NCBI GenBank assembly: GCA_001873585.1
Contig: MNZL01000069.1
Coordinates: 1-9,950 of the forward strand
From: Rhodobacterales bacterium CG2_30_65_12
GTDB lineage: Bacteria; Pseudomonadota; Alphaproteobacteria; Rhodobacterales; Rhodobacteraceae
Direction of reading: 5' to 3'
DNA: 9,950 nucleotides
Part shown: one piece after another, positions 1 through 5,400 of the stretch
How the letters are laid out: each line of letters opens with the position of its first letter
How positions within the stretch are numbered: the first letter of the stretch is position 1
Position numbers and translations under genes: made by a program
Notes under the pieces: generated by a model
The model's input: the letters and a program-made list of their open reading frames with translations, nothing else
What the model was told of the DNA's origin: nothing
Database searches by the model: none

Positions 1-719
1 AAACCGTCTGGCTCTTCGGCCTGCACGCGGTGCGCGACGCGCTTTTGAACCCGGCGCGTGAAAAACTGCGGCTGATCGTGACGAAAAACGCCGCCGACCG
101 GCTTGGCGAAGCAATTGCCGCCGGCGGCATCGAACCCGAGATTGCCGACGCGCGCCGGTTTGCCGCGCCGATCGACCCGGGCAGCGTCCACCAGGGCGCG
201 GCGCTCGAGGTCAAACCGCTCGACTGGGGCAAGCTCGCCGACATCTGCCATCCCAAGACCGGGGCGCGGATCGTGGTGCTGCTCGACCGGGTGTCGGACC
301 CGCACAACGTCGGCGCAATCCTGCGCTCGGCCGAGGTGTTTGGCGCCGCCGCGGTGATTGGCCCCACGCGCCATTCCGCCCCCGAAACCGGCGCCTTGGC
401 CAAGACCGCCTCCGGCGCGCTCGAACGCCAGCCTTACCTGCGCGTGACCAACCTCGCGCGCGCAATGGAGGAGCTCAAGGCGCTCGGCTATACCCTCCTC
501 GGCCTCGACGGCGCGGCCGAAGACGCGCTTGCCCCTGCGCTGGCACGGGCCGACGGCCCGGTGGCGCTGGTGCTCGGTGCCGAAGGCCCCGGCCTGCGCG
601 ACAAGACGCGCGAAACCTGCGATGCGCTGGTGCGCATTCCCTACATGCGCGACTTCGGCTCGCTCAACGTTTCCAACGCCGCCGCCGTGGCGCTCTACGC
701 CGCCACGCAAAGCCGCTGA
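1..719 (+). CDS. rlmB: 23S rRNA 2'-O-ribose methyltransferase RlmB (5' end cut by window)
   Basis: SPOUT-class, TrmH-family RNA methyltransferase. RlmB methylates the 2'-O of G2251 in the peptidyl-transferase loop of 23S rRNA, using S-adenosylmethionine. The frame is open from base 3, so the true start lies upstream; about 238 residues are visible, against a usual 245-270. The first visible residues (TVWLFGLHAVRDALLNPAR) match the L30e-like N-terminal RNA-binding domain that separates RlmB from plain TrmH. The three SPOUT motifs follow in order: LLDRVSDPHNVGAILRSAE (about nt 280-335), LVLGAEGPGLRD (about nt 568-603) and SLNVSNAAAVALY near the C-terminus, which form the knotted SAM site. The stop is TGA at 717-719. 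A first internal GTG lies at nt 30 but is not the start, because the conserved domain extends upstream of it. An intrinsic terminator follows at 733-762. The assignment is firm; a sister TrmH-type tRNA methylase is the only alternative. Confidence 0.93.
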   Translation, partial: TVWLFGLHAVRDALLNPAREKLRLIVTKNAADRLGEAIAAGGIEPEIADARRFAAPIDPGSVHQGAALEVKPLDWGKLADICHPKTGARIVVLLDRVSDPHNVGAILRSAEVFGAAAVIGPTRHSAPETGALAKTASGALERQPYLRVTNLARAMEELKALGYTLLGLDGAAEDALAPALARADGPVALVLGAEGPGLRDKTRETCDALVRIPYMRDFGSLNVSNAAAVALYAATQSR

Positions 720-732
720 CGCACGGCCCGGT

Positions 733-762
733 GCCGAACGCCCCCGCATTCGGCTAATTTTT
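733..762 (+). terminator. Intrinsic terminator of rlmB
   Basis: GCCGAA (733-738) and TTCGGC (749-754) form a 6-bp stem with a 10-base loop, followed by TAATTTTT (755-762). It starts 14 bases after the rlmB stop. The stem is short for such a GC-rich genome, so termination may be partial. Confidence 0.6.
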
Positions 763-776
763 GCCGAGGCCACACA

Positions 777-928
777 GAGATGTCACACATTGGTTATCTC
801 CCCTTCAATTCGAGCGGGGGTTGCATACATCTGTGACGAGACCGGATCGTGGAACGTCCGTAATCTCAATTCACTGTCCCTCGTTCCACCAACTGGCGCC
901 CGGGTGTCCCTCCCGGGCGCTTTTCTGT
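777..928 (+). ncRNA. Candidate small structured RNA between two terminators
   Basis: This stretch has no convincing protein frame but carries consecutive inverted repeats. GTCACA (782-787) can pair with TGTGAC (832-837), enclosing CCCC (800-803) against a GGGG in 816-820. GTGGAACG (849-856) pairs perfectly with CGTTCCAC (882-889) around a 25-base loop. The strong terminator at 896-928 closes the segment. Because rlmB already has a terminator at 733-762, the segment looks like a separate transcript or a processed rlmB 3' untranslated region. A weak sigma-70-like pair, TTCAAT (804-809) and TACATC (826-831), would start transcription near 838 and give an RNA of about 90 bases; if used, the first hairpin would be promoter DNA instead. 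I do not recognise it as 6S RNA, tmRNA, SRP RNA or a tRNA. This is inference from structure only. Confidence 0.35.
896..928 (+). terminator. Strong intrinsic terminator
   Basis: A perfect 9-bp stem, GCGCCCGGG (896-904) with CCCGGGCGC (912-920), has a 7-base loop and is followed by TTTTCTGTCTT. It ends the segment upstream and isolates the CoA-binding gene at 986. Confidence 0.85.
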
Positions 929-949
929 CTTAGCGGCTAAATCCAGCCC

Positions 950-985
950 TTTCCCAGCGCGCCGCAAGGCCGTATCACCTGCGCC
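950..985 (+). promoter_or_regulatory. Possible promoter for a leaderless mRNA
   Basis: TATCAC (973-978; 4 of 6 to the -10 consensus) lies 17 bases after TTTCCC (950-955; 3 of 6 to the -35). A start 7 bases after the -10 falls at the ATG at 986. No Shine-Dalgarno sequence lies within 15 bases of that ATG, which fits a leaderless transcript. The -35 match is poor. Confidence 0.25.
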
Positions 986-1414
986 ATGACAGATTATTCC
1001 GATGACCACTTTCGCCAGATTCTCGAGGCCACCCGCGTCATTGCGCTGGTGGGATTTTCCGGCAATCCCGACCGCGCCAGCCATGGAGTCGCGCGCTACC
1101 TCGTCGAGCACGGCTACCGGGTGATCCCGGTCAACCCCGGCCTCGCCGGGCAGACCTTCTTGGGCGAAACGGTGGTGGCCGATCTGGCCGCGATCCCGAA
1201 AGATGCGGGCGTCGATATGCTCGACGTGTTTCGTGCCTCCGATCATGTGCCGCCGATCGTCGAGACGGCCATCGCCGAACTGCCCGATCTGAAAACGGTC
1301 TGGCTGCAGATCGGCGTGGTTTCCGAGGCCGCCCGGCAGCTATCCGCCGATCATGGGCTGGCCTTTGTGGAGGATCATTGCCCAAAGATCGAGCATCGCC
1401 GCCTGCTGGCTTGA
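986..1414 (+). CDS. CoA-binding domain protein (YccU family)
   Basis: Small single-domain protein of 142 residues, the usual length for the CoA_binding_2 / YccU family, which keeps the Rossmann-type nucleotide-binding fold of succinyl-CoA synthetase alpha subunits. Visible marks are the glycine-rich loop VIALVGFSGNPDRASHGVA (residues 18-36), the second strand YRVIPVNPG (44-52), the core WLQIGVVSEAA (106-116) and the terminal EDHCPKIEHRR (129-139), whose Cys132 is typical of the family. The protein is probably cytoplasmic; it has no signal peptide or membrane segment. The cellular role of the family is not established, and binding of CoA or a related nucleotide is inferred from the fold. The ATG start is supported by the family length, not by a ribosome binding site, since none is visible. 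The gene is cut off from rlmB by two terminators and precedes the RTX gene by 66 bases, which contain a separate promoter. Confidence 0.87.
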   Translation: MTDYSDDHFRQILEATRVIALVGFSGNPDRASHGVARYLVEHGYRVIPVNPGLAGQTFLGETVVADLAAIPKDAGVDMLDVFRASDHVPPIVETAIAELPDLKTVWLQIGVVSEAARQLSADHGLAFVEDHCPKIEHRRLLA

Positions 1415-1428
1415 CCCGTTCCAAATTT

Positions 1429-1457
1429 TTGCCGCATTGCTCTGGCAAGCTAACAAT
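1429..1457 (+). promoter_or_regulatory. Candidate sigma-70 promoter of the RTX gene
   Basis: TTGCCG (1429-1434; 4 of 6) and AACAAT (1452-1457; 4 of 6) are spaced by exactly 17 bases. Transcription would start near 1464, just before the Shine-Dalgarno site. The -35 overlaps a short inverted repeat, TTGCC (1429-1433) with GGCAA (1444-1448). Confidence 0.45.
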
Positions 1458-1468
1458 AACCACAGAGC

Positions 1469-1474
1469 AGGAGG
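1469..1474 (+). promoter_or_regulatory. Ribosome binding site deciding the RTX gene start
   Basis: A perfect AGGAGG lies 3 bases before an in-frame GTG at 1478 and 6 bases before the ATG at 1481. The spacing favours ATG 1481. Confidence 0.8.
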
Positions 1475-1480
1475 CAGGTG

Positions 1481-2740
1481 ATGGGCACCAGCTACCAGGA
1501 ATTTCTTGCCGCGCTGCGCATGCGCGAAAGCTCCGGCAACTACCGGCTGGTGAATACCCTCGACTTTCTCGGGGCCTACCAGTTTGGCGAAGGGGCGCTG
1601 GTCGATCTGGGCTTCGTCCGCCCGGATGACAATTACCGTGACAACAACTTTTCCGGCGGCTGGACCGGTAAGCTCGGCATCGACAGCAAGGCCGAGTTTC
1701 TCAACAGCTCCGCCGCGCAAGACGCGGCGGCCGACGCATGGTTTCCGCTGATCTGGCGCTATCTCACCGCGATCGGCGCCGACGATTACCTTGGCCGCCT
1801 CGTGGGTGGCACCAGGATTACTGCGAGCGGGCTGCTCGCCGGGGCTCACTTGCTGGGTGCCGGCGCGGTGCTCGATTGGTTGGCATCTGGCGGCACGAAT
1901 CAGATCACAGACGCCTACGGCACGCCGATCACGGAATATATCGGCATGTTCGCAGGCTATTCCATGCCGTTCGACACCGGCGATCCCACTCTTTACGACA
2001 TCGCCCCGGTTCTCGCCGCTCTGCCCGACGCGACTCAAGCGCGGATTGAGGCGACCTTTGCCGACAGCGGTTCCCTGCTGGCCGGCGACGACGGGGCCGA
2101 CAGGCTGGTGGGCCATGCCGGCAAGGACGTGATCTCCGGGGCCGGCGGCAACGATACGCTTCACGGCAAGGCCGGCGGCGATGCCCTGCTCGGCGGTAGC
2201 GGTGATGACGTAATCGAGGCGGGTGCCGGCTGGGATCTCGCTCTGGGCGGTGACGGCGCCGACCGGATTCTGGGCGAACGGGGAAAGGACACGCTGCACG
2301 GCGACGGTGGCGACGATGCGCTCTACGGCGGCGGTCACCACGACCGCCTGTTCGGCGGCGACGGCCTTGATCTTCTCGCCGGCGGGCGCGGCAACGACAA
2401 GCTGTTTGGCGGCGCGGGCGACGATGTGCTGCGCGGCGGCGGCGGCGGCGACCGGCTGAGTGGCGACACCGGCAACGACCGCATGATCGGCGGCGCGCAG
2501 GCCGATACCTTCATCTTCACCGACGGCTCCAACCATGACGTGATCGTCGATTTCAACCGGGTCGAGGGCGACCGAATTCGCCTGTCCGACGTTGCCAGCA
2601 TCACCAATTTTGCCGACCTGAAGACCAACCACGCCACCCAGATCGGCGGCGATGTGGTGATCGAAACCGCAAGCGGCGAAACGCTCACGTTGCTCGGCGT
2701 CTCGTTCGACGCGCTGACCGCGACCGATTTCGAGTTCTGA
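1481..2740 (+). CDS. RTX calcium-binding exoprotein with lysozyme-like N-terminal domain
   Basis: A 419-residue protein in three parts. Residues 1-170 resemble lysozyme/lytic-transglycosylase-fold domains: MRESSGNY (14-21) offers a likely catalytic Glu16, and GAYQFGEGAL (31-40) looks like the substrate-cleft motif of phage-tail and secreted muramidases. Residues 201-343 hold about 16 GGxGxDxLx nonapeptides that fold as a calcium-binding beta-roll. Residues 344-419 (DTFIFTDGSNHDVIVDF, then GDRIRLSDV) match the C-terminal cap of RTX proteins, which contains the type I secretion signal. There is no N-terminal signal peptide, as expected for type I export. I infer a secreted, calcium-stabilised cell-wall hydrolase; the glycosidase activity is unproven, and the domain could be a non-catalytic cell-wall binder. 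No ABC exporter or membrane-fusion protein lies nearby, so an unlinked secretion system is needed. The gene converges on hisE. Confidence 0.83.
   Translation: MGTSYQEFLAALRMRESSGNYRLVNTLDFLGAYQFGEGALVDLGFVRPDDNYRDNNFSGGWTGKLGIDSKAEFLNSSAAQDAAADAWFPLIWRYLTAIGADDYLGRLVGGTRITASGLLAGAHLLGAGAVLDWLASGGTNQITDAYGTPITEYIGMFAGYSMPFDTGDPTLYDIAPVLAALPDATQARIEATFADSGSLLAGDDGADRLVGHAGKDVISGAGGNDTLHGKAGGDALLGGSGDDVIEAGAGWDLALGGDGADRILGERGKDTLHGDGGDDALYGGGHHDRLFGGDGLDLLAGGRGNDKLFGGAGDDVLRGGGGGDRLSGDTGNDRMIGGAQADTFIFTDGSNHDVIVDFNRVEGDRIRLSDVASITNFADLKTNHATQIGGDVVIETASGETLTLLGVSFDALTATDFEF
2081..2509 (+). repeat. RTX nonapeptide repeat region
   Basis: About 16 27-base units encode GGxGxDxLx repeats, for example GGSGDDVIE, GGDGADRIL and GGAGDDVLR. 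Central units such as AGAGWDLAL and GGGHHDRLF deviate at the calcium-binding Asp. The DNA copies have diverged, so this is a protein-level repeat and not a fresh tandem array. Confidence 0.9.
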
Positions 2741-2759
2741 GCGATGCCGGAGTGGGGGG

Positions 2760-2784
2760 GCGCGGCGCAGCCTCCCTGCCGCGC
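2760..2784. other. GC-rich hairpin between convergent genes
   Basis: GCGCGGC (2760-2766) pairs with GCCGCGC (2778-2784) around an 11-base loop, between the ends of the RTX gene and hisE. There is no T-tract on either strand, so it is not a classical intrinsic terminator; it may help block read-through in both directions. Confidence 0.35.
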
Positions 2785-2789
2785 TGGCC

Positions 2790-3101
2790 TCAGCCGCGCG
2801 CGGCCTTCTCGGCGATGCCGGAGGTGCCTTCTCGCCGTTTGAGCTCGGCCAGCACATCGGCAAAAGCCACGTCGCGCGCGGCGAGCATGACCAGCAGGTG
2901 ATACAGCACGTCCGCCGCCTCGGCGGTGAGCTTCTCGCGGTCGCCCTTCACCGCCTCGATGATCGCCTCGACGGCTTCCTCGCCGAATTTCTCGGCGCAT
3001 TTCTCCGGGCCCTTGGCCAGCAGCGCCGCCGTCCAGCTATCGCGCGGGTTCACGCCGCGGCGTTTCTCGATGGTGTCGGCGAGCCGGTCCAGCGCGTTCA
3101 T
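2790..3101 (-). CDS. hisE: Phosphoribosyl-ATP pyrophosphatase
   Basis: HisE hydrolyses phosphoribosyl-ATP to phosphoribosyl-AMP and pyrophosphate, the second step of histidine synthesis. The 103-residue product is of normal length for a stand-alone HisE. It shows the all-alpha MazG-like metal-binding pattern: KFGEEAVEAIIEA (38-50, Glu41 and Glu42) and EAADVLYHLLVML (61-73, Glu61 and Asp64). It is monofunctional; no HisI part is fused, and no hisI is in the window. The ATG start lies one base after the hisF stop (TGA-G-ATG), which suggests translational coupling. It is the last gene of the hisA-hisF-hisE run and ends 49 bases from the convergent RTX gene. Confidence 0.95.
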   Translation of the reverse strand: MNALDRLADTIEKRRGVNPRDSWTAALLAKGPEKCAEKFGEEAVEAIIEAVKGDREKLTAEAADVLYHLLVMLAARDVAFADVLAELKRREGTSGIAEKAARG

Positions 3102-3102
3102 C

Positions 3103-3879
3103 TCATAGCCTCATCGCAATGCCCGCGGCGGCCATGTATTCCTTGGCCTCGCGGATGGTGAAATCACCAAAGTGAAAGATCGACGCGGCCAGCACGGCGC
3201 TCGCGTGGCCCTCCCGCACGCCCTCGACGAGGTGATCGAGCGTGCCGACCCCGCCGGAGGCGATCACCGGGATATCCACCGCATCGGCAATCGCGCGGGT
3301 GAGCGGGATATTGAAGCCGGCCCTGGTGCCGTCGCGGTCCATCGAGGTAAGCAGGATTTCCCCCGCGCCCTTTGCCGCCACGGTGCGGGCAAACTCCAGC
3401 GCGTCCACGCCGGTGGCGCGCCGCCCGCCGTGGGTGAAAATCTCCCAGCGGATACCTTGCCCGGTCTCGTCGGTTTCCACCGTCTTGGCGTCGATTGCCA
3501 CCACGATACACTGCGCGCCGAAGCGGTCGGCGGCCTCCGTCACCACGTTCGGGTTGGCCACGGCGGCGGAATTGAAGCTTACCTTGTCGGCCCCCGCGAG
3601 CAGGAGCTGGCGCACATCGTCGGTGCTGCGCACGCCGCCGCCCACGGTGAGCGGCATGAAGCACTGCTCGGCGGTTCGGGTGACGAGATCATACATCGTA
3701 CCCCGGTTTTCATGGGTGGCGTGGATATCGAGAAAGGTAAGTTCATCGGCGCCCGCCGCATCGTAGGCCTTGGCGGCTTCCACCGGATCGCCGGCATCGA
3801 CCAGATCGACGAAATTGACGCCCTTGACCACACGGCCATCGGCCACGTCGAGACAGGGGATTATGCGGGTTTTCAACAT
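3103..3879 (-). CDS. hisF: Imidazole glycerol phosphate synthase cyclase subunit
   Basis: HisF uses ammonia passed from HisH to convert PRFAR to imidazole glycerol phosphate and AICAR. The 258-residue (beta/alpha)8 barrel is full length. Visible marks are MLKTRIIPCLDV with catalytic Asp11, LTVGGGVRS (77-85) for phosphate binding, VVAIDAK (126-132) with catalytic Asp130, TSMDRDGT and PVIASGGVG. The start was set at ATG 3877-3879 because the conserved N-terminus begins there; a longer frame to 3945 adds 22 residues (ending ASYVFP) unlike any HisF, encoded inside the repeat-like intergenic element. No clear Shine-Dalgarno site precedes this ATG. The gap to hisA is 101 bases, unusually long inside a his run. 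The partner gene hisH lies about 2.5 kb away in the other run. Confidence 0.96.
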   Translation of the reverse strand: MLKTRIIPCLDVADGRVVKGVNFVDLVDAGDPVEAAKAYDAAGADELTFLDIHATHENRGTMYDLVTRTAEQCFMPLTVGGGVRSTDDVRQLLLAGADKVSFNSAAVANPNVVTEAADRFGAQCIVVAIDAKTVETDETGQGIRWEIFTHGGRRATGVDALEFARTVAAKGAGEILLTSMDRDGTRAGFNIPLTRAIADAVDIPVIASGGVGTLDHLVEGVREGHASAVLAASIFHFGDFTIREAKEYMAAAGIAMRL

Positions 3880-3914
3880 GGGAAAGACATACGAGGCCGG
3901 CGCGCGCCCGGCAA

Positions 3915-3975
3915 GGGGCGGAGCGGGGGTTTCACACCCCCGCACCCCCGGAGGTATTTACAGACCAAAGAAAGG
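3915..3975. repeat. Rhodobacteraceae-type intergenic element with GGAGGTATTT box
   Basis: The hisA-hisF gap holds GCGGGGGT (3923-3930) and ACCCCCGC (3936-3943), a perfect 8-bp stem with a TTCAC loop, then CCCCCGGAGGTATTT and ACCAAAGAAAGG. From memory, elements of this shape (GC-rich hairpin, then a CCGGAGGTATTT-like box, then an A/G-rich tail) recur in many intergenic regions of Rhodobacteraceae. Only one copy is in this window, so its repeat nature cannot be shown here. Read with the his genes, it would form an RNA hairpin between the two coding regions. Confidence 0.5.
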
Positions 3976-3980
3976 CAGGC

Positions 3981-4703
3981 TCAGCTCTTAACCACGGCGA
4001 GAGCTTCGGTAAGGTCAATCGCGCCGTCATAGAGCGCGCGGCCCGAGATCGCGCCGTCGAGCGGCGCGCCGCAGGATTTGAGGGCGATGAGATCGGCGAG
4101 CGAAGAAACGCCGCCGGACGCGATCACCGGGATCCGCACGGCATTGGCGAGCGCCGCCGTCGCCTCGACGTTGGGCCCCTGCATCACGCCATCGCGCAAG
4201 ATGTCGGTGTAGATGATCGCCGCCACGCCTGCGTCTTCGAAGGAACGGGCGAGGTCGGTCACCTCCACGCCGGTTTCCTCGGCCCAGCCCTTGGTGGCAA
4301 CCTTGCCGCCGCGCGCGTCGATCCCCACCGCCACCTGGCCGGGGAAGGCGCGGGCGGCCTCGCGCACCAGCGCGGGGTTTTCCACCGCCACGGTGCCGAG
4401 GATCACCCGGGCGAGGCCCTTGGCAAGCCAGCGCTCGATGGTGGCCATGTCGCGGATGCCGCCGCCGAGCTGGGCCGGCACTTTGATCGCGCCAAGGATT
4501 ACCTCGACGGCCGCCGCGTTTACCGGCGCGCCAGCGAAGGCACCGTTGAGATCGACGAGGTGAATCCACTCGCACCCCGCCGCCTCGAACGCCAGCGCCT
4601 GCGCCGCCGGATCGTCGTTGAACACCGTCGCCGCCGCCATCTCGCCGCGCAAAAGGCGCACGCATTGGCCGTCTTTGAGATCAATGGCGGGGTAGAGGAT
4701 CAT
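3981..4703 (-). CDS. hisA: ProFAR isomerase (HisA)
   Basis: HisA isomerises N'-formimino ProFAR to PRFAR, the substrate of HisF-HisH. The 240-residue (beta/alpha)8 barrel is a paralogue of HisF. Seen are MILYPAIDLKDG with catalytic Asp8, QLGGGIRD (78-85), VAVGIDARGG (124-133) with catalytic Asp129, YTDILRDGVMQGPN and PVIASGGVSS. The start at 4701-4703 is supported by the family N-terminus and by AAGGGAGC about 7 bases upstream; an in-frame start further upstream would add 20 unrelated residues. It is the first gene of the hisA-hisF-hisE run and is divergent from the DUF2147 gene, with 113 bases between the two starts. Confidence 0.96.
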   Translation of the reverse strand: MILYPAIDLKDGQCVRLLRGEMAAATVFNDDPAAQALAFEAAGCEWIHLVDLNGAFAGAPVNAAAVEVILGAIKVPAQLGGGIRDMATIERWLAKGLARVILGTVAVENPALVREAARAFPGQVAVGIDARGGKVATKGWAEETGVEVTDLARSFEDAGVAAIIYTDILRDGVMQGPNVEATAALANAVRIPVIASGGVSSLADLIALKSCGAPLDGAISGRALYDGAIDLTEALAVVKS

Positions 4704-4759
4704 CTGTCGGCTCCCTTGTTTGTGGCGCAGGTTTTCGCACGGGTCGCACCCGGCGTCCA

Positions 4760-4794
4760 GCAAGCTTGCCTGCGGTGGGGCGAAGCGGCAATAT
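4760..4794 (+). promoter_or_regulatory. Candidate promoter and palindrome upstream of DUF2147 gene
   Basis: TTGCCT (4766-4771) and CAATAT (4789-4794) lie 17 bases apart; the -35 matches 4 of 6 and the -10 only 3 of 6. A perfect 10-bp palindrome, GCAAGCTTGC (4760-4769), overlaps the -35 and could be an operator. The region is shared with the divergent hisA. Confidence 0.35.
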
Positions 4795-4816
4795 GGACCA
4801 AAACAGGAAGGACAGA

Positions 4817-5215
4817 ATGAAAAAGACCTTGCTCGCGCTCACCCTTGCGCTCGCCCCCAGCCTCGCCCCCAGCCTCGCCCTCGCCGACCCGGTGCACGGG
4901 ATGTGGAAAACCCAGGTAGACGATGGCTCCTATGCCCTTGTCGAGATGGGCTCCTGCTCGGGCGGGAAAACCTGCGGCTGGATCCGCCGCACCTTCGACG
5001 ACAGCGGCGAATACCAGTCGGAAAACATCGGCAAGGTGCTGGTGATCAACATGGAAAACGTTGGCGGCGGGGCCTACAAGGGCTCGGTCTGGCGGCCAGC
5101 CAATGACAAGATCTACATCGGCAAGATGGAGCTTGCAGGCAACACGCTAAGCCTTTCAGGCTGCATCGTCGGCGGGCTGTTGTGCAAGGCCCAGAGCTGG
5201 ACGAGGGCACAGTAA
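4817..5215 (+). CDS. DUF2147 family exported protein
   Basis: A 132-residue protein with an N-terminal signal peptide: MKK, a hydrophobic Ala/Leu/Pro core and a likely cut after ALA near residue 24 (before DPVHG). The mature part shows the DUF2147 pattern: HGMWKT at its start, YALVEMGSC, CGWIRR, and a closing GLLCKAQSW. Four cysteines in two pairs suggest disulphides in the periplasm. DUF2147 proteins are small beta-rich, lipocalin-like domains of unknown function. The ATG at 4817 was chosen over the in-frame ATG at 4793 because AGGAAGGA (4805-4812) sits 4 bases upstream and the signal peptide starts there. It and the next gene lie on the plus strand between the two his runs. Confidence 0.85.
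   Translation: MKKTLLALTLALAPSLAPSLALADPVHGMWKTQVDDGSYALVEMGSCSGGKTCGWIRRTFDDSGEYQSENIGKVLVINMENVGGGAYKGSVWRPANDKIYIGKMELAGNTLSLSGCIVGGLLCKAQSWTRAQ
4850..4873 (+). repeat. 12-bp tandem duplication in a signal peptide
   Basis: CTCGCCCCCAGC occurs twice without a gap (4850-4861, 4862-4873), and a partial third copy follows. The duplication is in frame and lengthens the signal-peptide core by APSL, giving APSLAPSLALA. It probably arose by replication slippage. Confidence 0.85.
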
Positions 5216-5366
5216 CGCACCGGCGCGACCATTCGTCCGCAGCCGGCGAGCGCGAGATCATATTCATATCTGTGCGTTGGTCGTAACCTCGACCTGTTCG
5301 AAACGATTCGGTTCCGGCGGCTGTGAGTCGGGAGATGCGGCGGGTGTGCGCGCAATGGCCGCCATC

Positions 5367-5383
5367 CCGATGCAGGCCATCGG
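5367..5383 (+). promoter_or_regulatory. Hairpin next to the ribosome binding site of the Sel1 gene
   Basis: CCGATG (5367-5372) and CATCGG (5378-5383) form a 6-bp stem with a 5-base loop ending 2 bases before the Shine-Dalgarno site. A competing stem, ATGGCC (5355-5360) with GGCCAT (5375-5380), shares sequence with it. The switch-like arrangement could tune translation; this is inference. No convincing promoter was found in 5216-5354. Confidence 0.3.
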
Positions 5384-5385
5384 CA

Positions 5386-5394
5386 TAAGGAGGT
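5386..5394 (+). promoter_or_regulatory. Full-consensus ribosome binding site deciding the Sel1 gene start
   Basis: TAAGGAGGT abuts an ATG at 5395 with no spacer and lies 6 bases before the in-frame ATG at 5401. The spacing makes 5401 the likely start. Confidence 0.8.
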
Positions 5395-5400
5395 ATGACC

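Noticed and set aside
529..933. 134-codon plus-strand frame overlapping the end of rlmB and running into the structured segment
   Set aside because: It starts out of frame inside rlmB, passes through both terminator hairpins and has an Arg/Pro/Ala-rich shadow composition.
720..985. tRNA, tmRNA, 6S or SRP RNA in the rlmB downstream gap
   Set aside because: No cloverleaf, T-loop, CCA end, SRP apical motif or long 6S-type bulged duplex could be made out; only simple hairpins and terminators are visible.
2081..2509. Regular 27-base periodicity as a CRISPR-like or minisatellite array
   Set aside because: The period is that of RTX nonapeptides in one open frame; there are no constant repeats with variable spacers.
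2741..2823. Direct repeat GCGATGCCGGAG at the RTX gene end and inside hisE as an insertion target duplication
   Set aside because: Short GC-rich word; the second copy is hisE coding sequence and nothing like an insertion element lies between the copies.
1340..2863. 507-codon minus-strand open frame opposite the RTX gene
   Set aside because: It mirrors the RTX coding strand; the low-complexity Val/Ala protein is what antisense reading of GGxGxD repeats in GC-rich DNA gives. It has no family similarity and no ribosome binding site.
3880..3945. N-terminal extension of HisF by 22 residues
   Set aside because: HisF proteins begin at the MLKTRIIPCLDV motif; the extension is encoded by the intergenic hairpin element.
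3172..4032. 286-codon plus-strand open frame opposite hisF
   Set aside because: Shadow of hisF produced by high-GC codon bias; no motif or start site supports it.
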